Shown here one piece after another: positions 8,302-16,416 of a stretch of 32,759 nt of DNA. This stretch comes from an uncultured Eubacteriales bacterium. Its GTDB lineage: Bacteria; Bacillota; Clostridia; Christensenellales; Aristaeellaceae. The translations under genes and the position numbers were made by a program. A model generated the notes under the pieces. It did not search any database. It had not been told where the DNA came from and worked only from the letters and a program-made list of their open reading frames with translations. The stretch is taken from assembly GCA_902765735.1 (NCBI GenBank), contig CACXBB010000028.1, positions 1-32,759 of the forward strand, in the 5' to 3' direction. Position 1 is the first letter of the stretch. Each line of letters begins with the position of its first letter.

Positions 8302-9315
8302 ATGGCGAAGAAGATGCCGATTGACCTGTTTGTGCGGCAGATCGGGGAGGCCTACGAGCGCGGGGACGGCTATATCATGGGCGCGACGGGCCAGAATCCG
8401 CGCCGGTGGAAGAAGGACAGCTGGTGGTTCAACCAGTACAAGAACAACCCGAAGCAGTATGAAAAGGCGCTGTACTGGCGCGCCCACGCCGCGCGGGTGT
8501 GGGACTGCAACGGCCTGGCGGAGGGGCTCTACAAGGACTACGCCGGCACCAGCATCGACACCAGGGCCCGCTACAACTACCAGCACTGGTGCGACCCGAA
8601 GGGCAGGGGCCTGATCCCGCCGAAGTACCGCGTGGCGGGGGCGGCGGTGTTCTGGGGCGATACCGCCTCGGACATCCACCACGTGGCCTTCCTGTACGCG
8701 CCCGTGAAGGCGAATGATCCCCAGGGGGACTGGTATCTGATTGAGGCCCGCGGCGTGATGACCGGCGTGGTCCGAACCCGACTGCTCAGCCGCAAGCCCG
8801 ACTTCTGGGGCTGGATGACGAAGTACTTCGACTACGCCGGGGCGGGGGATGTTCAGCCCGAAAACCCGCACCTGGGGGACAGGGTCCTCAAAAACGGCAT
8901 GAGCGGGGAGGATGTCCGGGAGCTCCAGACCGACCTGATCCGCCTGGGCTACGACCTGGGCCGCTTTGGCGCGGACGGCGACTTCGGCGACGCCACCGAG
9001 GAGGCGGTGAAGCAGTTCCAGCGGGACAAAAAGCTGACCGTGGACGGCGAGGCGGGGGAGGCCACCTGCGCGGTGCTGGAGAAGGCGCTGGCGAAGCTCG
9101 AAAAGCCCGTGACCGATCCCCGGAGGGTGAAGATCACGGGCGGCAAATGCTACGTGCGCGACGCGCCCGACAAAAGCGGCGCGAAGCTGGGAGTGGCGCA
9201 TGAGGGCGAGGCGTTCGACTACGCCGGGGAGACCACCCCGACGGGCTGGAATAAGATCGCCTACAAGGGAAAGACGGGCTGGGTGTCCGGGAAGTACAGC
9301 AGGCTGATGAAGTAA
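8302..9315 (+). CDS. NlpC/P60-like cell-wall hydrolase with peptidoglycan-binding and SH3 domains
   Basis: The 337-residue product has three parts. Residues 10-175 resemble an NlpC/P60-type cysteine peptidase, with probable catalytic Cys69 in VWDCNGLAEGLY and His127 in DIHHVAFLY. Residues 190-262 form a PG_binding_1 domain (MSGEDVRELQTDLIRLGY, then DGDFGDATEEAVKQFQ). Residues 275-337 form a bacterial SH3 domain (KCYVRDAPDKSG, then TGWVSGKYSRL). There is no signal peptide or membrane segment, which is more like a phage endolysin than a secreted autolysin, but no other phage genes are nearby. A good GGGAGGGG site precedes the ATG, and the stop is followed by a terminator. The start lies 50 bp after bioY. 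Confidence 0.82.
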   Translation: MAKKMPIDLFVRQIGEAYERGDGYIMGATGQNPRRWKKDSWWFNQYKNNPKQYEKALYWRAHAARVWDCNGLAEGLYKDYAGTSIDTRARYNYQHWCDPKGRGLIPPKYRVAGAAVFWGDTASDIHHVAFLYAPVKANDPQGDWYLIEARGVMTGVVRTRLLSRKPDFWGWMTKYFDYAGAGDVQPENPHLGDRVLKNGMSGEDVRELQTDLIRLGYDLGRFGADGDFGDATEEAVKQFQRDKKLTVDGEAGEATCAVLEKALAKLEKPVTDPRRVKITGGKCYVRDAPDKSGAKLGVAHEGEAFDYAGETTPTGWNKIAYKGKTGWVSGKYSRLMK

Positions 9316-9322
9316 TAAAACA

Positions 9323-9344
9323 GGGAGCCGCTGAGGCGGCTCCC
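9323..9344. terminator. Bidirectional terminator between the lysin gene and the sugar operon
   Basis: GGGAGCCGC and GCGGCTCCC form a 9-bp perfect stem with loop TGAG between two convergent genes. On the minus strand it is followed by CTGTTTTATT, so it best serves the FGGY kinase end of the sugar operon. The plus side has only a short T run. Confidence 0.8.
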
Positions 9345-9349
9345 GTGCT

Positions 9350-10849
9350 TTACATCAACGGCCTGACGGCCTGATACACCTTTTCATACCGGGCGTATAT
9401 CTTCATGTACTTTTCGTGCATCTCCGGGCGCGGCTCATAGGTGTGGATTTCCTCCACCATGTGGTCGGCGGCGTCCTTGAGATCGGCAAACGCGCCGATG
9501 GCCACACCGGTCAGCATCGCGCTGCCGACCGTGCCCGCGTCGGCGGTCTTGAGGGCCACGATGGGCAGGTTCAGCATGTCGGCCTTCATCTGCATCCACT
9601 CGGAGGAACGCGCCCCGCCGCCGGTGGCGTGCAGCTTTTTGAAATGCACGCCGGAATCCTTGAGCGCCCGGGCGTTCAGCACCATCTCGTACACCACGCC
9701 CTCCATGCAGCCGCGGTAGATCTCCGGTGTGCCGGTGTCGGTGGTCAGGCCGAGGATCGCGCCCTTTGCGCCGGTGTCCATGTAGGGGGTCGCGGCCCCG
9801 GCGAAGTGGGGCAGCACCAGGAGGCCCGAGGGCTCCGGACCGTGCTCCTGGCGGTAGGTGTGCTCCAGCAGCTCGTTGACGGACAGGTCCCGCACCTTCG
9901 CCGCGCGCTTTTCGTCCTTGGCGAGGTTGCTCACGCACCAGTCGATCAGTGCGCCGCCGGTGTAGGAGAAGGCGTAGGCCACGTACTTGCCGGGGATGAC
10001 GTAGGGCACCACGGAGAAGTAGCCCTTGTACATCTCCGCGATGTCGGGCATGGAATCGTAGATCGGGGTCAGGCACTCCACCGTGCCCGCGCCATCCACG
10101 GCCACCTCGCCGTCGAAGGCCCCCGCGCCCACCGCCGCGGCCACCTGGTCGTGGCTGATGGACACCACCGTCACGCTCTCCGAAAGCCCCACGGCCCTGG
10201 CCGCCTCCGCGGTCAGCGTGCCCGCGGGGGTGCCGGTGGGCACCGGCTTCGACATGAGGTTCACGTCGATGCCCGCCGCGTCGAACATCTCTGCGCTCCA
10301 GCACAGGCTCCGGATGTCCAGCGCCATGGTGCGGGTGGCCAGCGAGTAGTCGATCTGCTGAACGCCGGTCAGGTGGTAGACCACGTAGTCCTCCATCAGG
10401 AAGATGTGCTTCGCGGCGGCGTACACCTCCGGCCGGTGGGCCTTCATCCACATGAGCTTCGGCAGGCTGTACATCTCGTGGGGCCGAAGGCCGGTGATCT
10501 CCGCGATGCGCATCTCGCCCAGCCGTTCGCACAGGGCCCGGACCTCGTCGCCGCCCCGGGGGTCGGTGTACAGCATGGCGTTGTGCAGGGGCTGGCCGTC
10601 GGCGTCGGTCATGACGAAGGTCTCCCCGAAGGAGGTGATGCCGATGCCGCCGATGTCCGGGTACTTCGCGGCCATCTCCCGCAGGACCCCGGTCACCGCG
10701 TCCATGATGACGGACACGTCGATCTCGTGGCCCGTCACCCGCCGCCTGACCGGATAGTCCCGGTACGCCTTGCCCAGATACTTCCCACCCTCGTCAAACA
10801 CCGTGCACTTGCAGCCGGTCGTTCCGATGTCAAGACCTGCGATTTTCAT
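9350..10849 (-). CDS. FGGY-family sugar kinase (xylulokinase-like)
   Basis: ATP-dependent carbohydrate kinase of 499 residues, last gene of the sugar operon. The N-terminal LDIGTTGCKCTVFD (6-19) is the FGGY phosphate-binding loop. The catalytic base is probably Asp234 in ISHDQVAAAVGAG. The C-terminal half carries LHATGGGARSSEWMQMKAD, matching the FGGY_C signature. Xylulokinase, ribulokinase and fuculokinase share this fold, so the substrate cannot be fixed from the sequence. Its partner is the isomerase encoded just upstream. No sugar-phosphate aldolase is present, so a ketopentose entering the pentose phosphate pathway is the simplest guess. GGGAGG precedes the ATG. A heptamer-armed repeat lies between it and the isomerase gene. 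Confidence 0.85.
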   Translation of the reverse strand: MKIAGLDIGTTGCKCTVFDEGGKYLGKAYRDYPVRRRVTGHEIDVSVIMDAVTGVLREMAAKYPDIGGIGITSFGETFVMTDADGQPLHNAMLYTDPRGGDEVRALCERLGEMRIAEITGLRPHEMYSLPKLMWMKAHRPEVYAAAKHIFLMEDYVVYHLTGVQQIDYSLATRTMALDIRSLCWSAEMFDAAGIDVNLMSKPVPTGTPAGTLTAEAARAVGLSESVTVVSISHDQVAAAVGAGAFDGEVAVDGAGTVECLTPIYDSMPDIAEMYKGYFSVVPYVIPGKYVAYAFSYTGGALIDWCVSNLAKDEKRAAKVRDLSVNELLEHTYRQEHGPEPSGLLVLPHFAGAATPYMDTGAKGAILGLTTDTGTPEIYRGCMEGVVYEMVLNARALKDSGVHFKKLHATGGGARSSEWMQMKADMLNLPIVALKTADAGTVGSAMLTGVAIGAFADLKDAADHMVEEIHTYEPRPEMHEKYMKIYARYEKVYQAVRPLM

Positions 10850-10870
10850 AATAAACCTCCCGGTTTTTTT

Positions 10871-10955
10871 AGAGTGGAGAGTTGAGAGTGAAGAGTGGAG
10901 ACAGAGTCAGCCTGGGCTATTCTCTCCACTCTCCACTCTTCACTCTTCACTCTCA
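10871..10955. repeat. Heptamer-armed inverted repeat element A
   Basis: The left arm is a run of degenerate 7-bp units (TGGAGAG, TTGAGAG, TGAAGAG, TGGAGAC). The right arm carries the inverted units (CTCTCCA twice, CTCTTCA twice). The arms flank a 14-bp centre. The right arm includes the TGA stop of the isomerase gene at 10953, so the element begins exactly at that stop and lies inside the operon transcript ahead of the kinase ribosome-binding site. Confidence 0.75.
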
Positions 10956-12356
10956 GTCGATCTCCACCCAGTCGTACCCGAGGTACGTCGTAAACGCTTC
11001 CTTCAGCACATCCTTCATATGTCCCATGCCGACGGAGGTGTGGTGCTTGAAGCCGCCACGGGCGAGGCGGATCATCTTGTTCTGCATGTCGGGCACGTGG
11101 CAGACGCCGGCGCAGCCGAAGTAGCCGTCCTCGATGGGATCGTCGGTGAATTCGGCCTCGGAGGCGTACATGATGATCTTGCCGTCCTTCGTCTGGCAGT
11201 TGGCGATGGTGGTGGGGAAGGCGCGTATGCGGCCCTCGTTGGTGCCCCAGCCGCTGCCGGGGTCGCCCTTGGCGAACATCTTGTGCTCGGTCACGGTGCC
11301 GCGGCCGGTCATGAGCTGCTGGGCCACAGGGCCGCAGTGGAACAGTATGACCTTGTTCTCGTCGTCGCCGTAGTTGTTGTTCCAGTCCAGCACCGCGGTG
11401 GGCATCTCGCTGGCGAGGCTCATGGCGCGCATGGTGAGCGCGGAGCACATGTCGATCTCGCATGATGCCGGGATGCCGCGGTCGTTGAGTTCCGAGAGCA
11501 GCACGCACGGGCACACGCGGAGGATGGTCTCCATCTCGTTCCAGCACCTGAGGGTGAGGGCGTCGAGGCGGTACTCCTCAATATAGCCGTCGATCACCAC
11601 GCTGATCTTCGCCAGCGTCACCATGTTCTTCTGCGGCACGCCGGAGAAGTCTGTGTACTTTTCAAGCGCCGCCATCTTGGCGATGACCTTCGGGTCGTCC
11701 TCGCCGAGCTTGCCGACCTTGTAGACCAACTCCGACAGGTCGAAGGATTCCACGTTGATGCCGTACTTCTGGAGGGTCAATTCGTCGAAGCGCACGGTCT
11801 TGAACGCCGTGGTGCGCGCGCCGATGCAGCCCACGTTGAAGCGCCTCATGCCGTTGACCACGCGGCAGACGGCGGCGAAATCCTTGAGGTTTTGCGCAAA
11901 CGCCGGGGTCAGCGGGTGCACGACGTGGGGCTTCAGCACCGTGAACGGCACGCCGTACTGGGTGAACACGTCGGTCACGGAGAACTTGCCGCAGAAGGCG
12001 TCGCGGCGGTGCTTGAAGTCCATCTTGCCGATCTCGTCGGGGTACGCCTGCATGAGGATCGGCACGCCGGCGTCCTGCAGCGCCGTGATGGCGCCGTTCT
12101 CGTCGGCAAATATCGGCATGGAGAAGATCACGCCGTCGAACTGCCCCTCGTGTTCCTTGAGCCAACTGGCGTACATCAGGCCCTCGTCCCGGGTCTCGAT
12201 GCCGCCGTAGCGCGTGAGCTCGGCGTCCATGGCGATGTAGTCGAAGCCCGCGTCGGTCACGGCCTTGATCATGTCCTCCCGCGCGCCGTAGATCAGCTCG
12301 CCGGGCATGAAGCCGCGGTTGGCGAACGCCAGCGCGAATGTCATTTTTCTGCCCAT
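10953..12356 (-). CDS. Fucose/arabinose isomerase-fold sugar isomerase
   Basis: A 467-residue cytoplasmic protein with the layout of L-fucose/L-arabinose isomerase-like enzymes, which interconvert aldoses and ketoses using a divalent metal. Probable metal ligands are Glu300 (PASCEID), Asp324 (VLDWNNN) and a late histidine at 438-439 (FKHHTSVGMGH). A further conserved-looking FHCGP lies at 339-343. It lies between the ABC permease and the FGGY kinase genes, which fits an uptake, isomerisation and phosphorylation route. The substrate is unknown; D-arabinose, L-fucose and other pentoses or deoxyhexoses are possible. It is a distant paralogue of the protein at 22747-24234, sharing the CE-x-D, LD-x-NN, FHCG and HH motifs. 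AGGAGG precedes the ATG at 6 bases. Confidence 0.8.
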   Translation of the reverse strand: MGRKMTFALAFANRGFMPGELIYGAREDMIKAVTDAGFDYIAMDAELTRYGGIETRDEGLMYASWLKEHEGQFDGVIFSMPIFADENGAITALQDAGVPILMQAYPDEIGKMDFKHRRDAFCGKFSVTDVFTQYGVPFTVLKPHVVHPLTPAFAQNLKDFAAVCRVVNGMRRFNVGCIGARTTAFKTVRFDELTLQKYGINVESFDLSELVYKVGKLGEDDPKVIAKMAALEKYTDFSGVPQKNMVTLAKISVVIDGYIEEYRLDALTLRCWNEMETILRVCPCVLLSELNDRGIPASCEIDMCSALTMRAMSLASEMPTAVLDWNNNYGDDENKVILFHCGPVAQQLMTGRGTVTEHKMFAKGDPGSGWGTNEGRIRAFPTTIANCQTKDGKIIMYASEAEFTDDPIEDGYFGCAGVCHVPDMQNKMIRLARGGFKHHTSVGMGHMKDVLKEAFTTYLGYDWVEID

Positions 12357-12393
12357 GGGATTTCCTCCTTTTATCGTGTAGGATGAGGTGCGG

Positions 12394-13692
12394 TTACTTG
12401 CTGGACTGGGAAGCCCTGCGGCGGATGACGTCGATGATGACCGCCACCACGATGATCAGGCCCTTGACCATCTTCTGGGGACCCTGGGCCACGCCCAGCA
12501 GGTTCAGGCCGTTGGCGATGATGCCGATGATCAGTATGCCGATGAGGGTGCCGATCATGGAGCCCTCGCCGCCGGACATGGAGGTGCCGCCGATGACGAC
12601 GGCGGCGATGGCGTCCATCTCCTGGCCGTCGGCGTTGGTGGGCACGGCGGAGTCAAGGCGCGAGGACAAAAGCAGCGCCGCCACGCCGCAGCACAGGCCG
12701 CTGACGATGTACACGAAGCACTTGACCTTCTTTAAATTGATGCCGGACAGCTTGGCGCAGCTCTCGTTGCCGCCCACGGCGTAGGTGAAGCGGCCCACGC
12801 GGGTGTACTTGAGGATGTACCAGCCCAGCAGGATCACCGCCAGCATGATCAGCGTGGACCACACCGGGATGCCCGCCACGCGGCCGGACACCGCCGTGAA
12901 GCCGGCGGGGAAGGTGTAGATGGGCTGGCCCGCGGTGACCGTGTAGGCCGCGCCGCGCACGATGGACATGGTGCCCAGCGTGGCGATGAACGGCGGCAGA
13001 GACAGGAAGGAGATCAGCATGCCGTTGACGAGGCCGATCACGCCGGAGAACAGTATGCACGAGAGGATCGTGACGAACACCGGCACGTGGTAGTTCTTCA
13101 TCAGTATGCCCATCAAAAGGCCCGACAGCGCGATGTTGGAGCCGACCGACAGGTCGATGCCGCCGGAGATGATGACGAAGGTCATGCCCACGGCCACCAC
13201 GAAGTTGATGGAGATCTGCTGGAACACGTTGAGGAAGTTGGAGGAGGTCAAAAACACGGGCGAGGCGATGGCCAGGTCCAGGCACAGCGCCAGCAGCGCG
13301 ATCACGATGCCCAGCACGTTGTTGGTGGAGCCCAGCTTCTTGACGCCCTTGTCGCGCTGCTTCTTCTTCCACGCGCTGAGTATGAAGCCGCCCGCGCCGA
13401 TGATGATGAGGTCGATCGCGCCGACCCACAGAAGCGAGGAGGCGTTGTTTACAGCGATGACGAAGTTGTCCATGGCGGTGAAGGTCACCTCGTCGGGCAC
13501 CTCCACCTCGTCGGGATTGATGCCCAGCACGTCCGCGGCGGCGATCTGGCCCAGGGCCTTCTTGCGGGCGGCCTGCTGCGCCTCCAGCTCCGCCAGGTGA
13601 CCGCGCTGCGAGTTGGCGAACAGGTCCAGCGCGGCCAGCGCCACGCCCAGCACCAGGCAGATGATGAATATGATCTTCAGATTTTTCTTCAT
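12394..13692 (-). CDS. RbsC-like sugar ABC permease with an extra N-terminal membrane module
   Basis: The 432-residue permease is about 110 residues longer than RbsC (321). The conserved domain starts near residue 122, with NFVVAVGMTFVIISGGIDLSVGS as its diagnostic stretch and GGTSMSGGEGSMIGTLIG near the C-terminus. The additional N-terminal part has one membrane helix (about 5-27), an extracytoplasmic loop (about 28-84) rich in Ala, Glu and Gln that may form a short coiled coil, and a second helix (about 85-107). Such a module could contact the binding protein or act as a docking element; this is inference. It follows the ATPase gene by 33 bp in the sugar operon, with one permease presumably forming a homodimer. 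Confidence 0.9.
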   Translation of the reverse strand: MKKNLKIIFIICLVLGVALAALDLFANSQRGHLAELEAQQAARKKALGQIAAADVLGINPDEVEVPDEVTFTAMDNFVIAVNNASSLLWVGAIDLIIIGAGGFILSAWKKKQRDKGVKKLGSTNNVLGIVIALLALCLDLAIASPVFLTSSNFLNVFQQISINFVVAVGMTFVIISGGIDLSVGSNIALSGLLMGILMKNYHVPVFVTILSCILFSGVIGLVNGMLISFLSLPPFIATLGTMSIVRGAAYTVTAGQPIYTFPAGFTAVSGRVAGIPVWSTLIMLAVILLGWYILKYTRVGRFTYAVGGNESCAKLSGINLKKVKCFVYIVSGLCCGVAALLLSSRLDSAVPTNADGQEMDAIAAVVIGGTSMSGGEGSMIGTLIGILIIGIIANGLNLLGVAQGPQKMVKGLIIVVAVIIDVIRRRASQSSK

Positions 13693-13725
13693 AGCGATAC
13701 CTTCTTTATCGATGCCTGTGCGGGA

Positions 13726-15228
13726 CTACGCGGTGTGCTTGTCGCCGCCGGTGGCGTAATAGAGGATTTTCTCCTGGGTCAGGGTTCCGTCGTTGTCGAA
13801 CACGCCGGTGATCTCGCCCTGGTGCATCACGGCCACGCGGTCGGACATGCCCAGTATCTCCGGCAGCTCCGAGGAGATCATGACGACCGCCACGCCCTGC
13901 CGGATGAGATCGTTGATGATGTTGTAGACCTCGATCTTCGCGCCGACGTCGATGCCGCGGGTGGGCTCGTCGAATATGATGACCTTGGAATCGCTCAGCA
14001 GCCACTTGGCCAGCACCACCTTCTGCTGGTTGCCGCCGGAGAGGTTCCGCGCCAGCTGCTGCATGGAGGGCGTCTTGATGTTCAGCTTGCCGATGTACTC
14101 GCTGACGGTGGCCTTCTCCTGGCCGAGGTTCAGGTGGAGGGACGAGCCGAACTTGTCAAGCGTCGCCAGGGTCATGTTCTGGCTGATGGGCAGCGGCAGC
14201 ACCAGGCCCTCGCCCTTTCTGTCCTCGGTGACGAAGCCGATGCCGGCCCTGATGGCGTCAAGCGGCTGCTCGATCGTGACCTTCTGGCCGTCCACGTAGA
14301 TGTCGCCGGACTCCTTCGGGTCCATGCCGAATATGGCCCTCACGGTCTCGGTGCGGCCCGCGCCCACCAGGCCCGCGATGCCCAGGATCTCGCCGCCGCG
14401 CGCGGACAGCGACACCCCCTGCACCTGCTTGCCGGCGCGGATGTTCTCCACCCGCAGCCGCTCCTTGCCCGGGGTGGTGGCGATCTTCGGGAACTTCTCC
14501 TTGAGCTCCCGGCCCACCATGTAGCGGATGATCTCGTCCAGATTGGTGTCCGCCACGTTGAGCTCGGTGACGTTGGCGCCGTCGCGCATGATGGTGGCCC
14601 GGTCGCAGATCTCCATGACCTCCTCCAGGCGGTGGGAGATGTAGATGATGGACACGCCCCGGCCCTTCAACATGCGGATGGTGTCGAACAGCACGTCGAT
14701 CTCGCGGCTGGTCAGCGGGGCGGTGGGCTCGTCCATGATGAGCACGCGCGAGTGGATGGACAGCGACTTCGCCACCTCCACCATCTGCTTCTGCGCCACG
14801 CCCAGATCGCGTATGAGCTGGTGTGCGTCCACCTGTACGCCCAGCTCGTCCAGCAGCTTCTGGGCCTCGTCGTACATCCTGCGCCAGTCCACCATGAATT
14901 TGTTTTTCATCAGCTGGCGACCCATGAAGATGTTTTCCGCCACGGTGAGCTGCTCCGTCAGGTTCAGCTCCTGATAGATGGTGGATATGTTCAGCCGCTG
15001 GGCATCCTGGGCGGAGTGGATCTCCACCGGCCTGCCCTCGAACAGGATCTCGCCCTCGTCCTTGGAATAGGCCCCCGACAGGATCTTCATCAGCGTGGAT
15101 TTGCCCGCGCCGTTCTCGCCCAGCAGCGCGTGGACCTCGCCCTTGCGCACGGAAAGGTTGACGTGATCCAGGGCCAGCACGCCCGGGAAGCGCTTCACGA
15201 TGCCGCGCATTTCAAGGAACTCCGACAT
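13726..15228 (-). CDS. Sugar ABC transporter ATPase with tandem ATP-binding domains (RbsA/MglA family)
   Basis: A 500-residue ATPase with two fused nucleotide-binding domains, typical of ribose/galactose-type importers. Domain 1 has Walker A GENGAGKST (about 37-45) and Walker B VLIMDEPTA. Domain 2 has the family's degenerate P-loop VGAGRTET, the signature LSGGNQQKV and Walker B VIIFDEPTRG. It energises import with the downstream permease and the upstream binding protein. The gap from the binding protein gene is 91 bp and contains a strong hairpin, which may lower ATPase/permease expression relative to the binding protein. A GAAGGGGGTG site precedes the ATG. Confidence 0.95.
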   Translation of the reverse strand: MSEFLEMRGIVKRFPGVLALDHVNLSVRKGEVHALLGENGAGKSTLMKILSGAYSKDEGEILFEGRPVEIHSAQDAQRLNISTIYQELNLTEQLTVAENIFMGRQLMKNKFMVDWRRMYDEAQKLLDELGVQVDAHQLIRDLGVAQKQMVEVAKSLSIHSRVLIMDEPTAPLTSREIDVLFDTIRMLKGRGVSIIYISHRLEEVMEICDRATIMRDGANVTELNVADTNLDEIIRYMVGRELKEKFPKIATTPGKERLRVENIRAGKQVQGVSLSARGGEILGIAGLVGAGRTETVRAIFGMDPKESGDIYVDGQKVTIEQPLDAIRAGIGFVTEDRKGEGLVLPLPISQNMTLATLDKFGSSLHLNLGQEKATVSEYIGKLNIKTPSMQQLARNLSGGNQQKVVLAKWLLSDSKVIIFDEPTRGIDVGAKIEVYNIINDLIRQGVAVVMISSELPEILGMSDRVAVMHQGEITGVFDNDGTLTQEKILYYATGGDKHTA

Positions 15229-15277
15229 GGGTGTTTCACCCCCTTCAATGAATTGGGAATCGCTTTCACATCTAAAT

Positions 15278-15301
15278 GCGGCGGCGCGTTTGCGCCGCCG
15301 C
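15278..15301. promoter_or_regulatory. Intercistronic hairpin after the sugar-binding protein gene
   Basis: GCGGCGGCGC and GCGCCGCCGC form a perfect 10-bp stem with a 4-base loop between the binding protein and ATPase genes. On the transcribed (minus) strand it is followed by ATTTAG, not a good U-tract. It is therefore better read as an RNA-stabilising or partly terminating hairpin. Confidence 0.55.
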
Positions 15302-15319
15302 TTTCTGACGGATCAGAGA

Positions 15320-16234
15320 TTACAGGAACTGGTCCACGTTGGTGGAATCCACGACGGTGGTCTCGGCCTCGATGATCTTCTCATCGCGCTCCACGCCGTC
15401 GATGGCGTCGGCCAGCGCCTTGATGGCGTTCGCGCCGATGGCCACGGGGCCGCAGTCCAGGGTGCCGTCCAGCTCGCCGGCCTTCACGGCCTCCTTGGCG
15501 TTGGGGTTGCCGTCCAGGCCCACGCAGATGATGTCGTCGCGGTTGAGCTGCTTGCACGCCTGCACGGCACCCAGAGCCATCTCATCGGACAGGCCGTAGA
15601 TCACGTTGATCTCGGGATGCGCCTGGATCATGTCCATCGCGGCGTTCATGCCCTTCTCACGGACCCAGTCGCCGGGCTGAGTGGCAACCACGGTGATGCC
15701 GGGATAGGACTCCTTGCACTTGTCGACGAAGCCGCCCATGCGCTGGGTGGTGTAGTCGGAGGGCAGGCCCTCGATGATGGCCACGACGGCCTCGCCGTTC
15801 ATCTTCTCGTTGACCCAGTCGGCGATCTTGGCGCCGCCGTTGTACTGGTTGTAGCCGGAGTAGGCATACACATCGACGCCGTCGAGCTCGGTGATGGTGT
15901 TGAACATGACCACCGGGATGCCGGCGTCATTGGCCTTCTTGATGGCGGGGATCAGCGCGTCCAGGTTGATGCCGCACACGGCGATGCCCTTGACGCCCTG
16001 GGTGATGAAGTCCTCCATCATAGAGGTCTGGGTGGCGTAGTCGTCCTCCGACGGGGGCGCCAGGACCTCGAGCTCATAGCCCAGCGCGTCCGCAACGGGG
16101 GTCGCGCCTTCGATGCAGCTGGCGTAGAAGGGGCTGGTCATGGCCGGGGGCAGGAAGCCCAGCTTGCCCTCCGCGAGGGCCGCGCCGGACAACACCATCA
16201 TCATCACGAGTACGATAGCGAGCACTTTCTTCAT
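15320..16234 (-). CDS. Sugar-binding protein, RbsB-like periplasmic-binding family
   Basis: The 304-residue extracytoplasmic solute receptor is first in the sugar operon. MKKVLAIVLVMMMVLSGAALA (1-21) is a signal peptide with an ALA cleavage site before Glu22. There is no lipobox cysteine, unlike most Gram-positive binding proteins. The body fits Peripla_BP_4: GKLGFLPPAMTSPFY at the N-terminus, ITQGVKGIAVCGINLDALIPAIKKANDAGIPVVMFNT in the middle, and a GLDGN hinge segment. The ATG at 16234 follows AAAGGAGG; an in-frame start 39 bp upstream is rejected because it would run through this site. A near-consensus promoter and a palindrome lie upstream. The ligand is unknown. Confidence 0.9.
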   Translation of the reverse strand: MKKVLAIVLVMMMVLSGAALAEGKLGFLPPAMTSPFYASCIEGATPVADALGYELEVLAPPSEDDYATQTSMMEDFITQGVKGIAVCGINLDALIPAIKKANDAGIPVVMFNTITELDGVDVYAYSGYNQYNGGAKIADWVNEKMNGEAVVAIIEGLPSDYTTQRMGGFVDKCKESYPGITVVATQPGDWVREKGMNAAMDMIQAHPEINVIYGLSDEMALGAVQACKQLNRDDIICVGLDGNPNAKEAVKAGELDGTLDCGPVAIGANAIKALADAIDGVERDEKIIEAETTVVDSTNVDQFL

Positions 16235-16278
16235 GGGGATAACCTCCTTTTTAATACATGCCGCGGGGGACATGCCAT

Positions 16279-16302
16279 TGACTTGACACTGCGTTCAAGT
16301 CA
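16279..16302. promoter_or_regulatory. Palindromic operator candidate of the sugar operon
   Basis: TGACTTGA (16279-16286) and TCAAGTCA (16295-16302) are perfect inverted 8-mers with an 8-bp spacer. They lie just downstream of the -10 box, covering roughly the first 25 transcribed bases. This is a typical site for a repressor such as a LacI, GntR or ROK protein. No regulator gene is next to the operon. An RNA hairpin is the alternative. Confidence 0.5.
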
Positions 16303-16312
16303 CTGTGTTAAT

Positions 16313-16342
16313 ATTATAATACCCAAATCGGGTTTTTGTCAA
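16313..16342 (-). promoter_or_regulatory. Strong sigma-A promoter of the sugar operon
   Basis: On the minus strand TTGACA (16342-16337) and TATAAT (16318-16313) are both full consensus with an 18-bp spacer. They lie about 80 bp upstream of the sugar-binding protein start. Confidence 0.8.
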
Positions 16343-16374
16343 TGTGTGATAAGATTATTGAGACAATATTTATT

Positions 16375-16400
16375 AAAAAACCGCCGCGCAGAGGCGGCGG
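16375..16400 (-). terminator. Rho-independent terminator of the DUF362 gene
   Basis: On the minus strand a 7-bp GC stem (CCGCCGC/GCGGCGG, loop of 6) is followed by TTTTTT. It lies 17 bp after the DUF362 stop codon and insulates that gene from the sugar operon promoter. Confidence 0.8.
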
Positions 16401-16416
16401 ATTTAATAAATGGGGG

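Noticed and set aside
8302-9315. Prophage remnant
   Set aside because: Only one lysin-like gene is present; neighbouring genes are ordinary chromosomal metabolism.
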